Assembly: GCA_963924555.1 (NCBI GenBank)
Contig: OZ004585.1
Coordinates: forward strand, 4,477,488 to 4,541,487
Origin: Crambe crambe
Taxonomy: Eukaryota; Porifera; Demospongiae; Poecilosclerida; Crambeidae
DNA: 64,000 nt
Direction: 5' to 3'
Made by a program: the position numbers and the translations under genes. Under the pieces are notes generated by a model, which saw nothing but the letters and a program-made list of their open reading frames with translations, was not told the origin of the DNA and did no database searches. Shown here in pieces: positions 11,401 through 25,829 of the stretch (its first letter is position 1; every line of letters starts with the position of its first letter).

Positions 11401-14000
11401 TGGGGTCGTTTTTTCTTCAGGTATGTCAGGAGACTGCCATTTGCCATGAAGGGCATGACAATATATGGCCTTTCTCCTACATCAATGCAAACTCCAATCA
11501 GATTCATCACGTTAGGATGGTTAAACTTCTTCATCCTTTCACTTTCTGCTATCAGATCTTCAATATTTTTTGCTGAATAGAAACCTGAGTAGTTACATAA
11601 TCATTATAATCATTATGCCTTACTTACGCATGTTCACAGGTATGGATACTTTTTATGTAGTTCATGCATTGGCTTTCAGTCCTGTTTTACGTACCACATT
11701 ATTAATTTAGACAGCCATTACAAATAAGAAAAAAAATTAAAATTTTAGCTATAATCATGTAAGTTGATGAGTGTATTACTGGACTGATGCATATGACAGG
11801 AGTACCATCTCCCTCATGCTAGCTACAATATTTGATTATGAGTATCCTAGCTTGCAACTTAGAAAATCTATACTTAAGCCATTATTACTTTTCAGAGTCT
11901 TGACAGCTACAACTTCTGCTGTAGTTCTTCCTTGCCAGCTTGTGAGAGAGCTTTGATATACGAGTCCAAACTCTCCTGTCATTTAGGAAATAATAAAATA
12001 TTGAGTAGTATAATTATTATAACACAGACCTAAATGTTTCTGTATGCACATTAGAACATGCCTTGCGTGTACCAGGAAATATGTGGCGGGAGTTTACTGA
12101 AGAGCATTAAGAACTGCTGCAGTGATCCACAGCTAGCTAAATGGGAATCTAATACCAAGTAGCTAATCAGAGAGTGTGGTAGCACTCTCTATGTAGGGAT
12201 GACTCAGACGGCTGCACACACCGCCTATAGACTAATACAAAAATGAAATTCTAGTTCCCCACTTAGACCTAACAAAAGCGACCGTGAATGATTATCCAAT
12301 GTGCAGACCAAGTTTCAGGACCAGGGAGCTTACCGTTTCAGAAATACGACAAGCAGGTAAATCGCTGGATTCTTCTTCTTCTCTATTATTCTTCTTAGAC
12401 AACCATATCTCTCGAACCACTCAAGCTACCAGGAGCTGATTCAGGTAGGGGCCTAAGGGACCGGGCCCCCCCCCCCCCCCTTTTCATTATAAAGATATAT
12501 AAATGAAATCATAGATATGTTTGCTGACAAACACCCCAGATGTATGATCCTTATAGATTAATCGCCAGATATTTTTAAGATTCAATAATTGGATGTGTTT
12601 TGGTCAGTGGCCAGCCAAAAATTTTTCCACGTGCAAGCGTGCGGTTCTCCTGGCCCCCTCTTTCATAAAACTCTACATCAGCCCCTGGCTACAGCTATGA
12701 TTTCTGGATAAATCCACTCCAAATTCTACCAACTACGATCTTTTCTACTCGTTGATCCTTGGAAGCCATCTTTTCTATAATACGCATGCGCATGTATTTG
12801 ATATCCAATTATTCGAAATTGGGATTTAGATTCACCAATCCATCCTCTATTTCAGCATCTTCGACCTCCAAGTATAGCTCAATAATGGCACAACACCTTG
12901 ACTCATTGATATGATTCGGTTGGTATGCCATTGGAGAACTATTCTTCTTTCATCTGTCCATAGAAGAATGAACTCCATACATAGCTAGCTAAAGTAAGTA
13001 AGGAAACAAGAAGGATGGAAATGGGATCAATCTTTGTTCTGTATATCCAGCCAACAATCCCTACATATATGTCGGGTAGCTTGCAGTAATGTACGTAGCT
13101 ATATGTAGGGATTGTTGGCTGGATATACAGAACAAAGATTGATCCCATTTCCATCCTTCTTGTTTCCTTACTTTTTTGAGCAGTGGTCATCCCTACATTT
13201 CACAAAATGATTTTTCCCTTACTTGTATAATATGTAAAGTGAAAGTGAATGAAATGGAAACTGGAAAAGGTTGTCAATAGAAAACACTGTGTGTGCTCAA
13301 AATATTAGATACCACCTGATTTGAGTTTGTAGTCAGCATTGAGTACAAATTTACCACTTATAATATCTAGCTGCTCAAAGTACATAAATATTGTTGGATA
13401 GAACTTTAGACTATCATAATAGCAGGGTGTGTCAAGAATTCATTGATGATTACAATGATGGTATCTTTATAATTATGTGTGAAGAAAAATTAGTAAGAGT
13501 TAGCTAAATATGGAAATCAGAACCACTGAAGCAAAGGGTTCATGACTAAGACAAGGGCTAGGCACTAGTTAAGGGCCCCCAAGCATCTCAATTAAGATGC
13601 AACAGCAAGGGTTTGAATATTATAGTCCCCCAGTTTTCAACACAATAAAGGAATATGCATTCCCTTGTCCACCACATATTATTGTTAATGATACGAAGAG
13701 CAAACTATCAAGAGTTCATATTGACCATAACATTATTTTATGGATTACAAGTGCCGAAAAATTATTGAGTATGTGCCATTGACGACCCTTTCCAGTGTCC
13801 ATTTCTGCTTTCTATTTACATTTCCACTTTCCATTCCACTGTTTACAGTTGCCCAATATACCTCTATAGCCAGTTGAAATCTGGATGCAAGCAGAGTTGG
13901 ATCACAAACTCACATTGCAAAATTAGAGAGTTTGTGTTTCTAAAGTCAAGAGGGGTTTCAGATATGTACATCATGTAGAAAACAACTCAGTGTCTTGAAA

Positions 14001-14064
<64 letters not shown>

Positions 14065-15000
14065 CACAAATTTATTAATAGTAGCTATTGTATTTATGAC
14101 ATTTCCAAATTGATAGACTTGCAGTGACATTATTTACCCTGTCCTATGGTGTGTTCCAGCTGAATATAACGACCAGGTATCAGCAAGTTGGACTCAGATA
14201 GATTTCTAATAAATGATTCAGAAGGACCTATTTTTCCAGCTCCAAGTACAGTAGATTTCACTAGTATACAACATAGAGAACATCATTCTATTAATAATTA
14301 ACTTTGCTACTTTGTAGTACCGTAATTGACATTGAGACTTGATGAATTGGAAGCTTGAGGTTGCTCATCTTTATCATTTGACCTGGAGGAGTTTAAGGTG
14401 TTGATAATATATGTACGTATGTATGATGTACACTTCAAGTTATTGAAAAAGAACCTATGATAGAGACTTCTTTATTTTGAATGGCATAACTTCGCCTTCA
14501 ATATCAGTAGCTAGCTCTATCTCCACTTAGTGGCTCAATATGCCATTAGGGTGCAATGGAACACCCAATTGATGGACACAGTCTTGAGATTGGCCTAGCC
14601 TTGGAGGCTATTAATTTTTGTAAACAAAGGATTTTAGATTATTAAGAAGTTTGTCATCTTTTGGAGTGTCTTTAATGTGTCACATTATTACAGCTATCCT
14701 GATTATGATAGAGCTAGACCTAATCATTCTGCAGGGAAAATCAATGGAGCATACTATGCTATAATGCGTAATAATATTATTACATTTTCTTTTGAAGTTC
14801 TGCATCAAGGTTAGAAAGGATTTTTTTGGTTCTCTTCTTCTTAATGCAAAAGGCTGCAACAGCTACAGCTGTTATTATTCCTAGTAGTAGCAAGTTGCTG
14901 ATAGGGACTGAAACTGCAATCAAAAGTGAAGAGGTGTCATCTCTGCCTAAGGTCAAATCATTGATGACTGTTGAGGAGGAAGTGACAGTAGTCATAGTCC
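5478..15000 (-). CDS. Receptor tyrosine kinase: transmembrane, juxtamembrane and complete kinase domain (5' part not found)
   Basis: Nine exons (plus-strand coordinates, transcribed right to left): 14784-15000, 14321-14382, 14138-14260, 11889-11975, 11367-11572, 11202-11314, 7872-8037, 7448-7590, 5478-5622. All have GT-AG borders and all phases agree, giving about 419 aa to the stop. Seen in order: a Ser/Thr-rich stalk; a transmembrane segment ending CIKKKR; a juxtamembrane region; glycine loop GQGEFGLVY; VAVKTLK with the ATP-binding lysine; a hinge with MPFMANGSL; catalytic loop [11 protein letters not shown]; activation loop [28 protein letters not shown]; and [10 protein letters not shown] in subdomain XI. 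All catalytic residues are present, so an active tyrosine kinase in the plasma membrane is expected. The ectodomain is unresolved: the exon just upstream is a truncated copy of the receptor family's exon 1, and the transmembrane exon accepts phase 1 like the Ig-receptor exons. Introns carry many MITEs. Confidence 0.88.
6205..6412. mobile_element. Short MITE, CAGTGGTGGATC termini
   Basis: The termini are CAGTGGTGGATCCAGGA (6205-6221) and TCCTAGATCCACCACTG (6396-6412), inverted with one mismatch. GCCTA flanks both sides as a candidate 5-bp target duplication. It lies in the intron between the last two RTK exons and has no coding capacity. Confidence 0.7.
6744..7345. mobile_element. MITE (~600 bp) with AGCC-TGT-CCCAGGCCC termini
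   Basis: The left end reads CCTTGTCCCCAGGCCCTC and the right end reads the complement, GGGCCTGGGGGATGAGG, with further inverted similarity inward (the GGAGGGCCTGG segments). It is flanked by TA-rich bases (CTATA on both sides). Its termini resemble the element at 10470-11051. The minus-strand open frame at 7040-7315 inside it has no recognisable domain. Confidence 0.65.
8905..9120. mobile_element. Palindromic MITE, copy 1
   Basis: Inverted arms of about 70 nt (AGTCCAGCAGTTTCTGTGAA ... reverse complement near 9080-9105) surround a centre with GGCAGTGATGTAGGGA. A related copy lies at 54125-54300, inside the intron of receptor E. It has no ORF. Confidence 0.75.
10470..11051. mobile_element. MITE (~580 bp) with CCTCGTTCCCAGGCC termini
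   Basis: CCTCGTTCCCAGGCC starts at 10470 and its complement ends at 11050. It is flanked by TAG on the left and TAG on the right, a candidate 3-bp duplication. It contains several GCGCATGCGC-like palindromes and no coding region. The element sits in an RTK intron. Confidence 0.7.
12365..13225 (+). repeat. Dispersed repeat 'F1', copy 2, interrupted by a small transposon
   Basis: Both flanks of the 12430-12687 insertion match the uninterrupted copy on the opposite strand near 51100-51170. The hairpin part (about 12990-13220) again carries arms around an ATATGTAGGGATTG loop region, with the left arm shortened relative to copies 1 and 3. Confidence 0.75.
12430..12687. mobile_element. 258-bp transposon inserted in repeat F1, 5-bp target duplication
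   Basis: The insert begins CAGGAGCTGATT and ends ATCAGCCCCTG (imperfect inverted ends). GCTAC flanks it at 12425-12429 and 12688-12692. The F1 copy near 51110 reads straight through with a single GCTAC, which is the empty site. There is an internal poly-C tract and no coding region. Confidence 0.8.
14004..14062. repeat. (CT)n microsatellite
   Basis: An uninterrupted CT dinucleotide run of about 59 bp, just downstream (in gene sense) of an RTK juxtamembrane exon. Confidence 0.95.
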
Positions 15001-15230
15001 CTAAAATTAATATCAACAGAGTTATAGAGGTTAGTAAAGTGATTTGGCTAGTTGAAAATTTCTGCATTTCCGTAATCCTATACAAGTTGCAGAAAGATAC
15101 AAGTGTTGTACATGAAACACTCTTGTAGGATATTGTCATTCATTCATCAACATAAGCTCACAAGTCATAGGCTACTTAGATTAGTTTTAGATAGCTATAG
15201 CTCTGATTCACTAAGGGTGGGTGTGAGGTT

Positions 15231-15389
15231 TCTTGCATTGGTGTCAGCCACACCACTGTCGGCAATACATTCGAGCCTTAGTACATTTGGAGCTTCCCTT
15301 GAAGGCAAGTAATAGTCCAGAGTAGGAATGCCTAGAATGACATGGATGGAGCACCAAACTAGAGTGCAGATGAACAAAGATGCCATCAT
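15231..15389 (-). pseudogene. Truncated receptor exon 1 (signal peptide and half of Ig domain 1) upstream of the RTK
   Basis: From an ATG at 15389 the sequence matches exon 1 of receptors A, D, E and F: an MMASLF-type signal peptide, then GIPTLDYYLPSREAPNVLRL and the first cysteine. The match stops abruptly after DTNAR at 15231. The second half of the exon, with the second cysteine and the usual splice donor, is missing, and the frame runs into a stop at 15195. The truncated exon lies 230 bp upstream of the RTK transmembrane exon. It may be the relic of an RTK ectodomain or an incomplete duplicate; I cannot tell which. Confidence 0.75.
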
Positions 15390-15455
15390 CAATAGAGAGA
15401 CGTGCATGCAGACTAGCAAATATTCTTTAATGGAGCGAGTATCATCAGTTTTCAT

Positions 15456-17287
15456 TATGCAATACCATATTATATGATATGAATAGCTGGAAACAGCTTA
15501 TCATTATACACTGTGTTTATACACACAAGTGCTCACTCACAATAACAAGTTCTCTAAACTGGAAATTACCATAAATTCTCTGTACAGTAAAGATTGATCA
15601 ATGACAAAAAAATAGAGAGTATACTAAATGTTAGCTGGCTGTATAGCTAAGAGGTGGTCCAACTGATGGTGGCCGGTACAGAGAGTGCAAGAGAGCAATG
15701 AGAAAGGGTAGGTTTGGGAAGTATTTTGGAAATACAGTGTAGAGTATGAATGCTCAACAATCACTAACATCAGTGTATGAGCATGCACCTGAATCATAAT
15801 GCTAGCTAATCCCTGCAGAACTGTAAAGTTCAATTGTCTTATAAAAGTACCCTCAATATTGAAATGGGTGAGATTTCTTGCAGATGGGTCATGAGAATTG
15901 TCATCATAAACTTATAATCATTCTTATGGTCAGGATTTCATTATACTAGCTATCCAATCAGTATCTTTTACGTACTTAAGTTTGCATGCATTCTATAGAA
16001 AAGCATAATTGTTTTGTCAGATTTTATCATGTTATGCATAGTATGATAACATGTATGCATGGTCTGGACTTGTCCCTCAAATGGAATCATGCTTTGTTCA
16101 TGCATGATAACTATAATAGTCATGCCCTAACTTACAGTATTGCCTATAACATATTAGACACTCAAAACTGTAACCAAATCGTCATTCCCTTAGAACTAAC
16201 TGATAGAGAATTAGCTAAGTAAGCATTACTTAATGGATACATGGGAGAGAGAATATTTTGAATAGGCTGGGCTTTTAAGCTTATCATTAAGCAAAGAGTA
16301 CATATTTATAGCTACAATGTAGCGTAGCGATTATAAAAATGCATAAGGAGATAAGGCATGTGGTAAAGCCACTCCATTAACAGAATATTGATTCAACTTA
16401 TGATCTCCTGTATGTAACTACATATCTCTGAAGATGTGTCAGTAATATACGTAATCTCTGCTACAGCTGAGCTTACTCAGGATCCATGCTTTGCTTGCAA
16501 TGTGAGCAATGATCATGCCAATCAGGAACTCCCTAAGGCCTTCAGTACTTCACCCACTCTACCCACACATTCATGCACAGCACAAATAAAAATTACATGC
16601 TGGTCTCACTGAGAGCGAAGGTAGAGATGAAGATAGAGCTTGATAGCAGAGTGTTAGTAAGGCTGCTTCATCTAAAAAGGGTAATAATGTATGTAGCTAA
16701 TTATGAACATAGCGAAACTGCTCTGACTTCTGACCTCAAAGTTGGAGGATGTACGTAGCTACTAATTTACTACAATAGAAATCGTGTTCAGAAATGTTTC
16801 ATGGTTTACATGTATCAATATCTCTAGTGCAACCATTAATACTCTGTATAGACAAGAACTATAAGCAATTTAAATGAGTGCAAGCATATTGGCTGTTGAT
16901 TCAACTGATGGTGAGTTTTTTGATGAGAGTGCCGGTAAACTAGTACAGAAGAATTATTGATGATTAAATGAGGGAGGAGGACAGTCTCTTTTTTTAAATT
17001 TTTTTTATTTCTCTCTCTCCATCCCTGACTACGTATTCTTAAACTAGCTAGGGAATGTTGACTTATCAATCAAAAATGAACTTGATGCAAAAACAATAGA
17101 AAAACAACAACTGGTTATTCATGTTGTTATGTAAGTTATGCAAACAATTGAAGCTGTTGTGCATAACTAGCAATCTCCTACTCTCTACAATGAAATGTTT
17201 TATGCACATAATAAGGAGCTATAATAATTATAATAAACAATAATTATGGTAGTCATACAGTGAATGATATTCTCAACATTTGCTATT
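15456..17287. other. Intergenic segment between receptor A and the RTK
   Basis: No gene found. Much of it is collinear with 58932-60675 (between F and E), for example the runs near 16400-16900 and 59770-60250. The tandem duplication unit therefore included the intergenic DNA plus the 3' end of the upstream gene. Confidence 0.7.
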
Positions 17288-21250
<3,963 letters not shown>

Positions 21251-22641
21251 GAGATCTTTCTCATTTCAGATAGAGAGACGTGCATGCAGACTAGCATTGA
21301 CTTATTATCCTAAATGGAGCAATTACGTATAGCATCACATGATGCAATATGTCATATATGAATAGCGGAATGGTTTATATTGTATATTCAAAAAAGCTTA
21401 TCATATAGCTACATTACATGCATGCATGTGTTTTATACACACAAGCAGTCATTGTCAATATGTTAACAAGTTCTCTAAAATGGAACTGACCAGTTAAAAA
21501 AAAAAAATTTCTATGCAGTAAACAGTGAAGTATTTTAATGACAAAAAATAATGAGTAAACAATTAAAGTTGTTGTGCATAACTAGGGACACGAATCTCTA
21601 TGTCTTCATAGTTGTGATGGCAGACTTGATTTGCTGCTGCATAAGCAGGGCATTGTGTAAAGCTGTATGTGGTAGGAGTAGCTATTTCTTCATAATATGA
21701 CTGTGCTAGGTACAGATTCTACTTCAGTTTCAGGCACATTCAATTGAACATGAGCTTTTCTTGACTTTTCTCTAAAATAGTGTTCATAAATAATATTGAT
21801 TGAGCGAACTTTCCAATATAGTTATAATTATAGACAACTTACCCTAAATCTGTGCATTGCTTACGAGCGATTAAAATTCCGCCAGCTAAGAAAACAGTTA
21901 TTGTAGGAAGAGTACCAGCTACTCCAATCACAATGCCTGTATACGTACGTAATTCAATAAGATATGACTGAAACTTGGCTATCCTACCTTCTTCCAGACA
22001 AAATTCTCCACCCCCATCCACACACACGCACGCATGCACACACATATGCATATTGTCATTTAATGGGGAGTGCAGCAAGAAAACATTTGTGAAACCGTAA
22101 TACAGAAAAAAAAAATTCCATCATACTATACTATTTTAGATAATAGTGTCTGGTAAGTGGTCACTCACTTATTCCTGGATTATGTCTTAGCTATTACAGT
22201 AAAATTTTCTTGTTGAGAATGCACGGTAAATGTCGTTATTACTATTTCCCCTTATTGATGAAGTGACCAGATTTTGCTCCACAATGGTATAGTTTTCTAT
22301 TATAAGCTCACCAGTACTGATCTCCAAGGTGGAGTTAATCATGAAACTATTATTATTTTCTCTCTCAGTTCTATTAATAGATATCCCATTCTGTTCACAA
22401 CTATCAGGATCACAAGGTGATCCATTAAATATCCACCTCACACTGATATTACTTCCTCTAGCATTGCAATGAAAGATAGCTGTGTCACCGCACACTACTG
22501 TCTGGGATGAAGGGGAGACCATTATTTCACTTCTCTATAGAATAATAATTATTATTAGAACACAGCTCTGTACATTCACAATACAAAATCAGATCTTCTA
22601 AACCTCATAATGCATCACAGGGATACTAAGTGCCTAACAGT

Positions 22642-22676
22642 AGGTTTACTAAGTGCCCCGGGCACTTAGTAAACCT
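22642..22676. repeat. Perfect hairpin, 16-bp arms
   Basis: AGGTTTACTAAGTGCC (22642-22657), loop CCG, then the exact complement to 22676. It is in a receptor B intron. Confidence 0.9.
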
Positions 22677-22991
22677 GTGGTGGCAGCAATTAGAAATATT
22701 GCTATGAATCCATAGTAACCAACCAACCCCGCCTGGTGGGTGTGTGTTAGAAGACTTATCAAAAAATGGTGAAAGCTAGTTTCTCGCCTCCTGACACTAG
22801 TGAGTACCAACTAAAGCCTAGAAAAGAGTAACAAGGTACCGAAGGTAGCGTAGAAAGCTTAGTTAGTTCATATTTTCAAGCGTATAAGCTAGAAAGCCTA
22901 CCTTAGTTCTGGTGATTTTCAGCTGCTGGATTTTCCGTGCACGAAGCTTTCATGGCTGACTAGCTAACTTTAGCGATTCATTTGAACATAG

Positions 22992-24655
22992 ATATAAGAG
23001 GTTTTACGGGATTGGAAACGCCCAATGAACTGCACAACCGAGGCGCGTTGACAGATGCGCACGCGCATGCAGCATTAATTATATCATAGATACAGAGGTT
23101 TTCAGGTTGGTTGACCAGTAGAATTTGCGCATGTGCAAGATAAATTCAAGCGAGCAAGATATATTGTCATACAAATCCAATACTCTTAATTTTAGCGAGC
23201 ACCAATTTAATTATGCACCGTTGGCAAATTTTGTGTCAACCAACCTGAAAACCTCTGTATACTGCGGTTTTAGGAAATCTTGGAACACGAGAAAGTGCGC
23301 ATGCTCAAGCGCATGCTCAAGCACATTGGTAACTAAGGCTCCAGATCGTTTTTCAGCTTACAATGGCCAGTGAACCAGGTAGGAGAAGCCCTTATAGTAA
23401 GGATATTCGTTGGAGAATAACTAACACCCGTCCTAACTGAGCCATCATCGATTGTTTTGGTAACTATGCACAATTGCGCATGCGCTGACTACGGTTTAAT
23501 GTTTATTGCCGGCCGTCTTTGTTCCAAGATTCCCTAAAACCGCAGTAAGAGGTTTTACGGGATTGGAAACGCCCAATGAACTGCACAACCGTGGCGCGTT
23601 GACAGATGCGCACGCGCATGCAGCATTAATTATAGTAATCGTTGTGAAAAGAGATCAATATTCACTCCTTTCAAGGCAGTTAAAAGTGATATTCTGCCCC
23701 TACAGCTCACAGAATAGTACAAGTAAGCTAAGGGGAAGGTATTGAAGAAGTGAAGAGTCAGAGAGTTGAAGTTGGAGAGTCTGAGGAAGGAAGTTATTAA
23801 TTATTCATAACTTTTTTCCTTGTAATTATAACTATGAGTACCTATCATTGCTCATTATACATTAATTTTATGTGATTGATTTGAAAGAAAGGCCAGAATG
23901 ACTTTTGGTATTAAAATTAGACATAAATTCATTATTATCATAGCTAGATAATTTTGCCCCAAAGTTATCCGCCAGTTTCTGCTCAGTTCTCCCTCATCAA
24001 CATTATTGCAATACTTCCAGCTTTTGGCTGTTGGGTTTTGACACCATCCACCTCAAGAATTCGGCTCAGTCAGCTGTCCTGTGGACCCTATGGATGTTAG
24101 GGGGGAAATATAGTAAGCTTGTCATCTCCATAGGATGACTATTATATAGAAAACGAATGCACCAATTCCATTTACTGTTCTATCCTTTCCCTGAAATAAC
24201 TAATACAGTTTCAATATTGTTAATCTATTTCTTGGGAGAGGGATTACAGTTTTAACACCACTTGCAAATGCTAGAGACAATATATGTCAGCTAGTACAAA
24301 AACCAACATTACTATTCCATGTAGCTAAAGTTTACATGCCTTTTGATCAGAAAATGGGCAACAGCAATTGATTCCATCAAGCGTGAGAGGGATTACAGTC
24401 CCATTAACCACTACAGTAGTATTTGTAGGATTAAACTTGAAAATCTGAGCTGAAATTTATTTCATACAGTAAATCTATGCCCTAGTGTATTATAGTATCA
24501 TTGGCATAAGTCTTACCTCATGGATCTTGTCAGAACAGCAACTTTGACAAAAGTGCTATGTCATTCAGCTGTCAACGTGCCTCGGTTGTTAGTTGCTAAC
24601 GAGAGCACGTGATCCGTTTCCAAACCCGTAAACATCTTATATCTATGATTATATT
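22992..24655. mobile_element. Non-autonomous element(s) sharing the P-element terminus, with two nested MITEs
   Basis: Left-end sequence TTTTACGGGATTGGAAACGC occurs at about 23001 and again at about 23554. The right end, CGTTTCCAAACCCGTAAACATC, lies at about 24615-24640. CGGGATTGGAAAC is also the core of the terminal repeat of the P-type transposon at 37571-42223, which suggests mobilisation by that transposase. Between the two left ends lie two smaller inverted-repeat elements: about 23089-23261 (CAGAGGTTTTCAGGTTGGTTGA ends) and about 23262-23547 (ACTGCGGTTTTAGG ends). There is no ORF of note. Confidence 0.7.
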
Positions 24656-25665
24656 AATGGCCGTGAACGGAGATCAATATTCACTCCTTTCAAGGCAGTT
24701 AAAGTGATGTTCTGCCCCTACAGCTCACAGAATAGTACAAGTAAGCTAAGGGGAAGGTATTGAAGAAGTGAAGAGTCAGAGAGTTGAAGTTGGAGAGTCT
24801 GAGGAAGGAAGTTATTAATTATTCATAACTTTTTTCCTTGTAATTATAACTATGAGTACCTATCATTGCTCATTATACATTATTTTATGTTGAAAGAAAG
24901 GCCAGAATGACTTTTGGTATTAAAATTAGACATAAATTCATCATTATTATAGCTAGATAATTTTGCCCCAAAGTTATCTGCCAGTTTCTGCTCAGTTCTC
25001 CCTCATCAGCATTATTGCAATACTTCCAGCTTTTGGCTGTTGGATTTTGACACCATCCACCTCAAGAATTCGGCTCAGTCAGCTGTCCTGTGGACCCTAT
25101 GGATATTAGGGGGGAAATATAGTAAGCTTGCCATCTCCATAGGATGACTATTGTATAGAAAACGAATGCACCAATTCCATTTACTGTTCTATCCTTTCCT
25201 TGAAATAACTAATACAGTTGCAATATTGTTAATCAATTTCTTGGGAGAGGGATTACAGTTTTAACACCACTTGCAAATGCTAGAGACAATATATGTCAGC
25301 TAATACAAAAACTAACATTACTATTCCATGTAGCTAAAGTTTACATGCCTTTTGATCAGAAAATGGGCAACAGCAATTGATTCTATCAAGCGTGAGAGGG
25401 ATTATAGTCCCATTAACCACTACAGTAGTATTTGTAGGATTAAACTTGAAAATCTGAGCTAAAATTTATTTCATACAGTAAATCTATGCCCTAGTGTATT
25501 ATAGTATCATTGGCATAAGTCTTACCTCATGGATCTTGTCAGAACAGCAACTTTGACAAAAGTGCTATGTCATTCAGCTGTCAACGCGCCTCGGTTGTTA
25601 GTTGCTAACGAGAGCACGTGATCCGTTTCCAATCCCGTACAACCTCTTATATCTATGATTTGAAG
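24656..25665. mobile_element. Second tandem copy of the ~1-kb non-autonomous element, left end missing
   Basis: From GAGATCAATATTCACTCC (about 24671) onward it is nearly identical to 23648-24655, including the final GCCTCGGTTGTTAGTTGC and the CGTTTCCAATCCCGT end. The first ~90 bp of the left end is absent. The arrangement is a direct tandem duplication in the receptor B intron. Confidence 0.75.
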
Positions 25666-25726
25666 CCTTTCTAAGTTCTAAAACTATGTTGCTATGTTCT
25701 AAATAAGTTAGGAAACTTGACCAACG

Positions 25727-25829
25727 GGATCTAAGTTATTTAGAGACTCTCGGGCCCTTGGTAGCGCCCTCGCTGCGCTCGGGTCGCTACAGCCCAGGGC
25801 CCTCGGGTCTCTAAATAACTTAGATCCCT
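25727..25829. repeat. Long GC-rich hairpin MITE
   Basis: GGGATCTAAGTTATTTAGAG (from about 25727) pairs with its complement ending near 25829. The stem is interrupted only by small bulges, and the loop reads CCCTCGCTGCGCTCGGG. It is in the receptor B intron. Confidence 0.8.

Larger units (their letters stand above)
11976..14137 (-). other. RTK intron holding repeat F1 copy 2 and a (CT)n tract
   Basis: The intron before the glycine-loop exon contains F1 copy 2 with its own insertion (12430-12687), a hairpin ending near 13220, and the microsatellite at 14004-14062. A plus-strand frame at 13597-13782 matches nothing recognised. Confidence 0.6.

Noticed and set aside
10083-12200. A 2.1-kb transposon bounded by CCTACATAGAGAGTGCTACCGCACTCTCT and its near-complement
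   Set aside because: The interval contains essential RTK exons in phase, and each end is itself a small hairpin, so two separate inverted MITEs are more likely.
23125-23745. Short plus-strand proteins in the receptor B intron
   Set aside because: They cross the boundaries of nested MITEs and have no domain.
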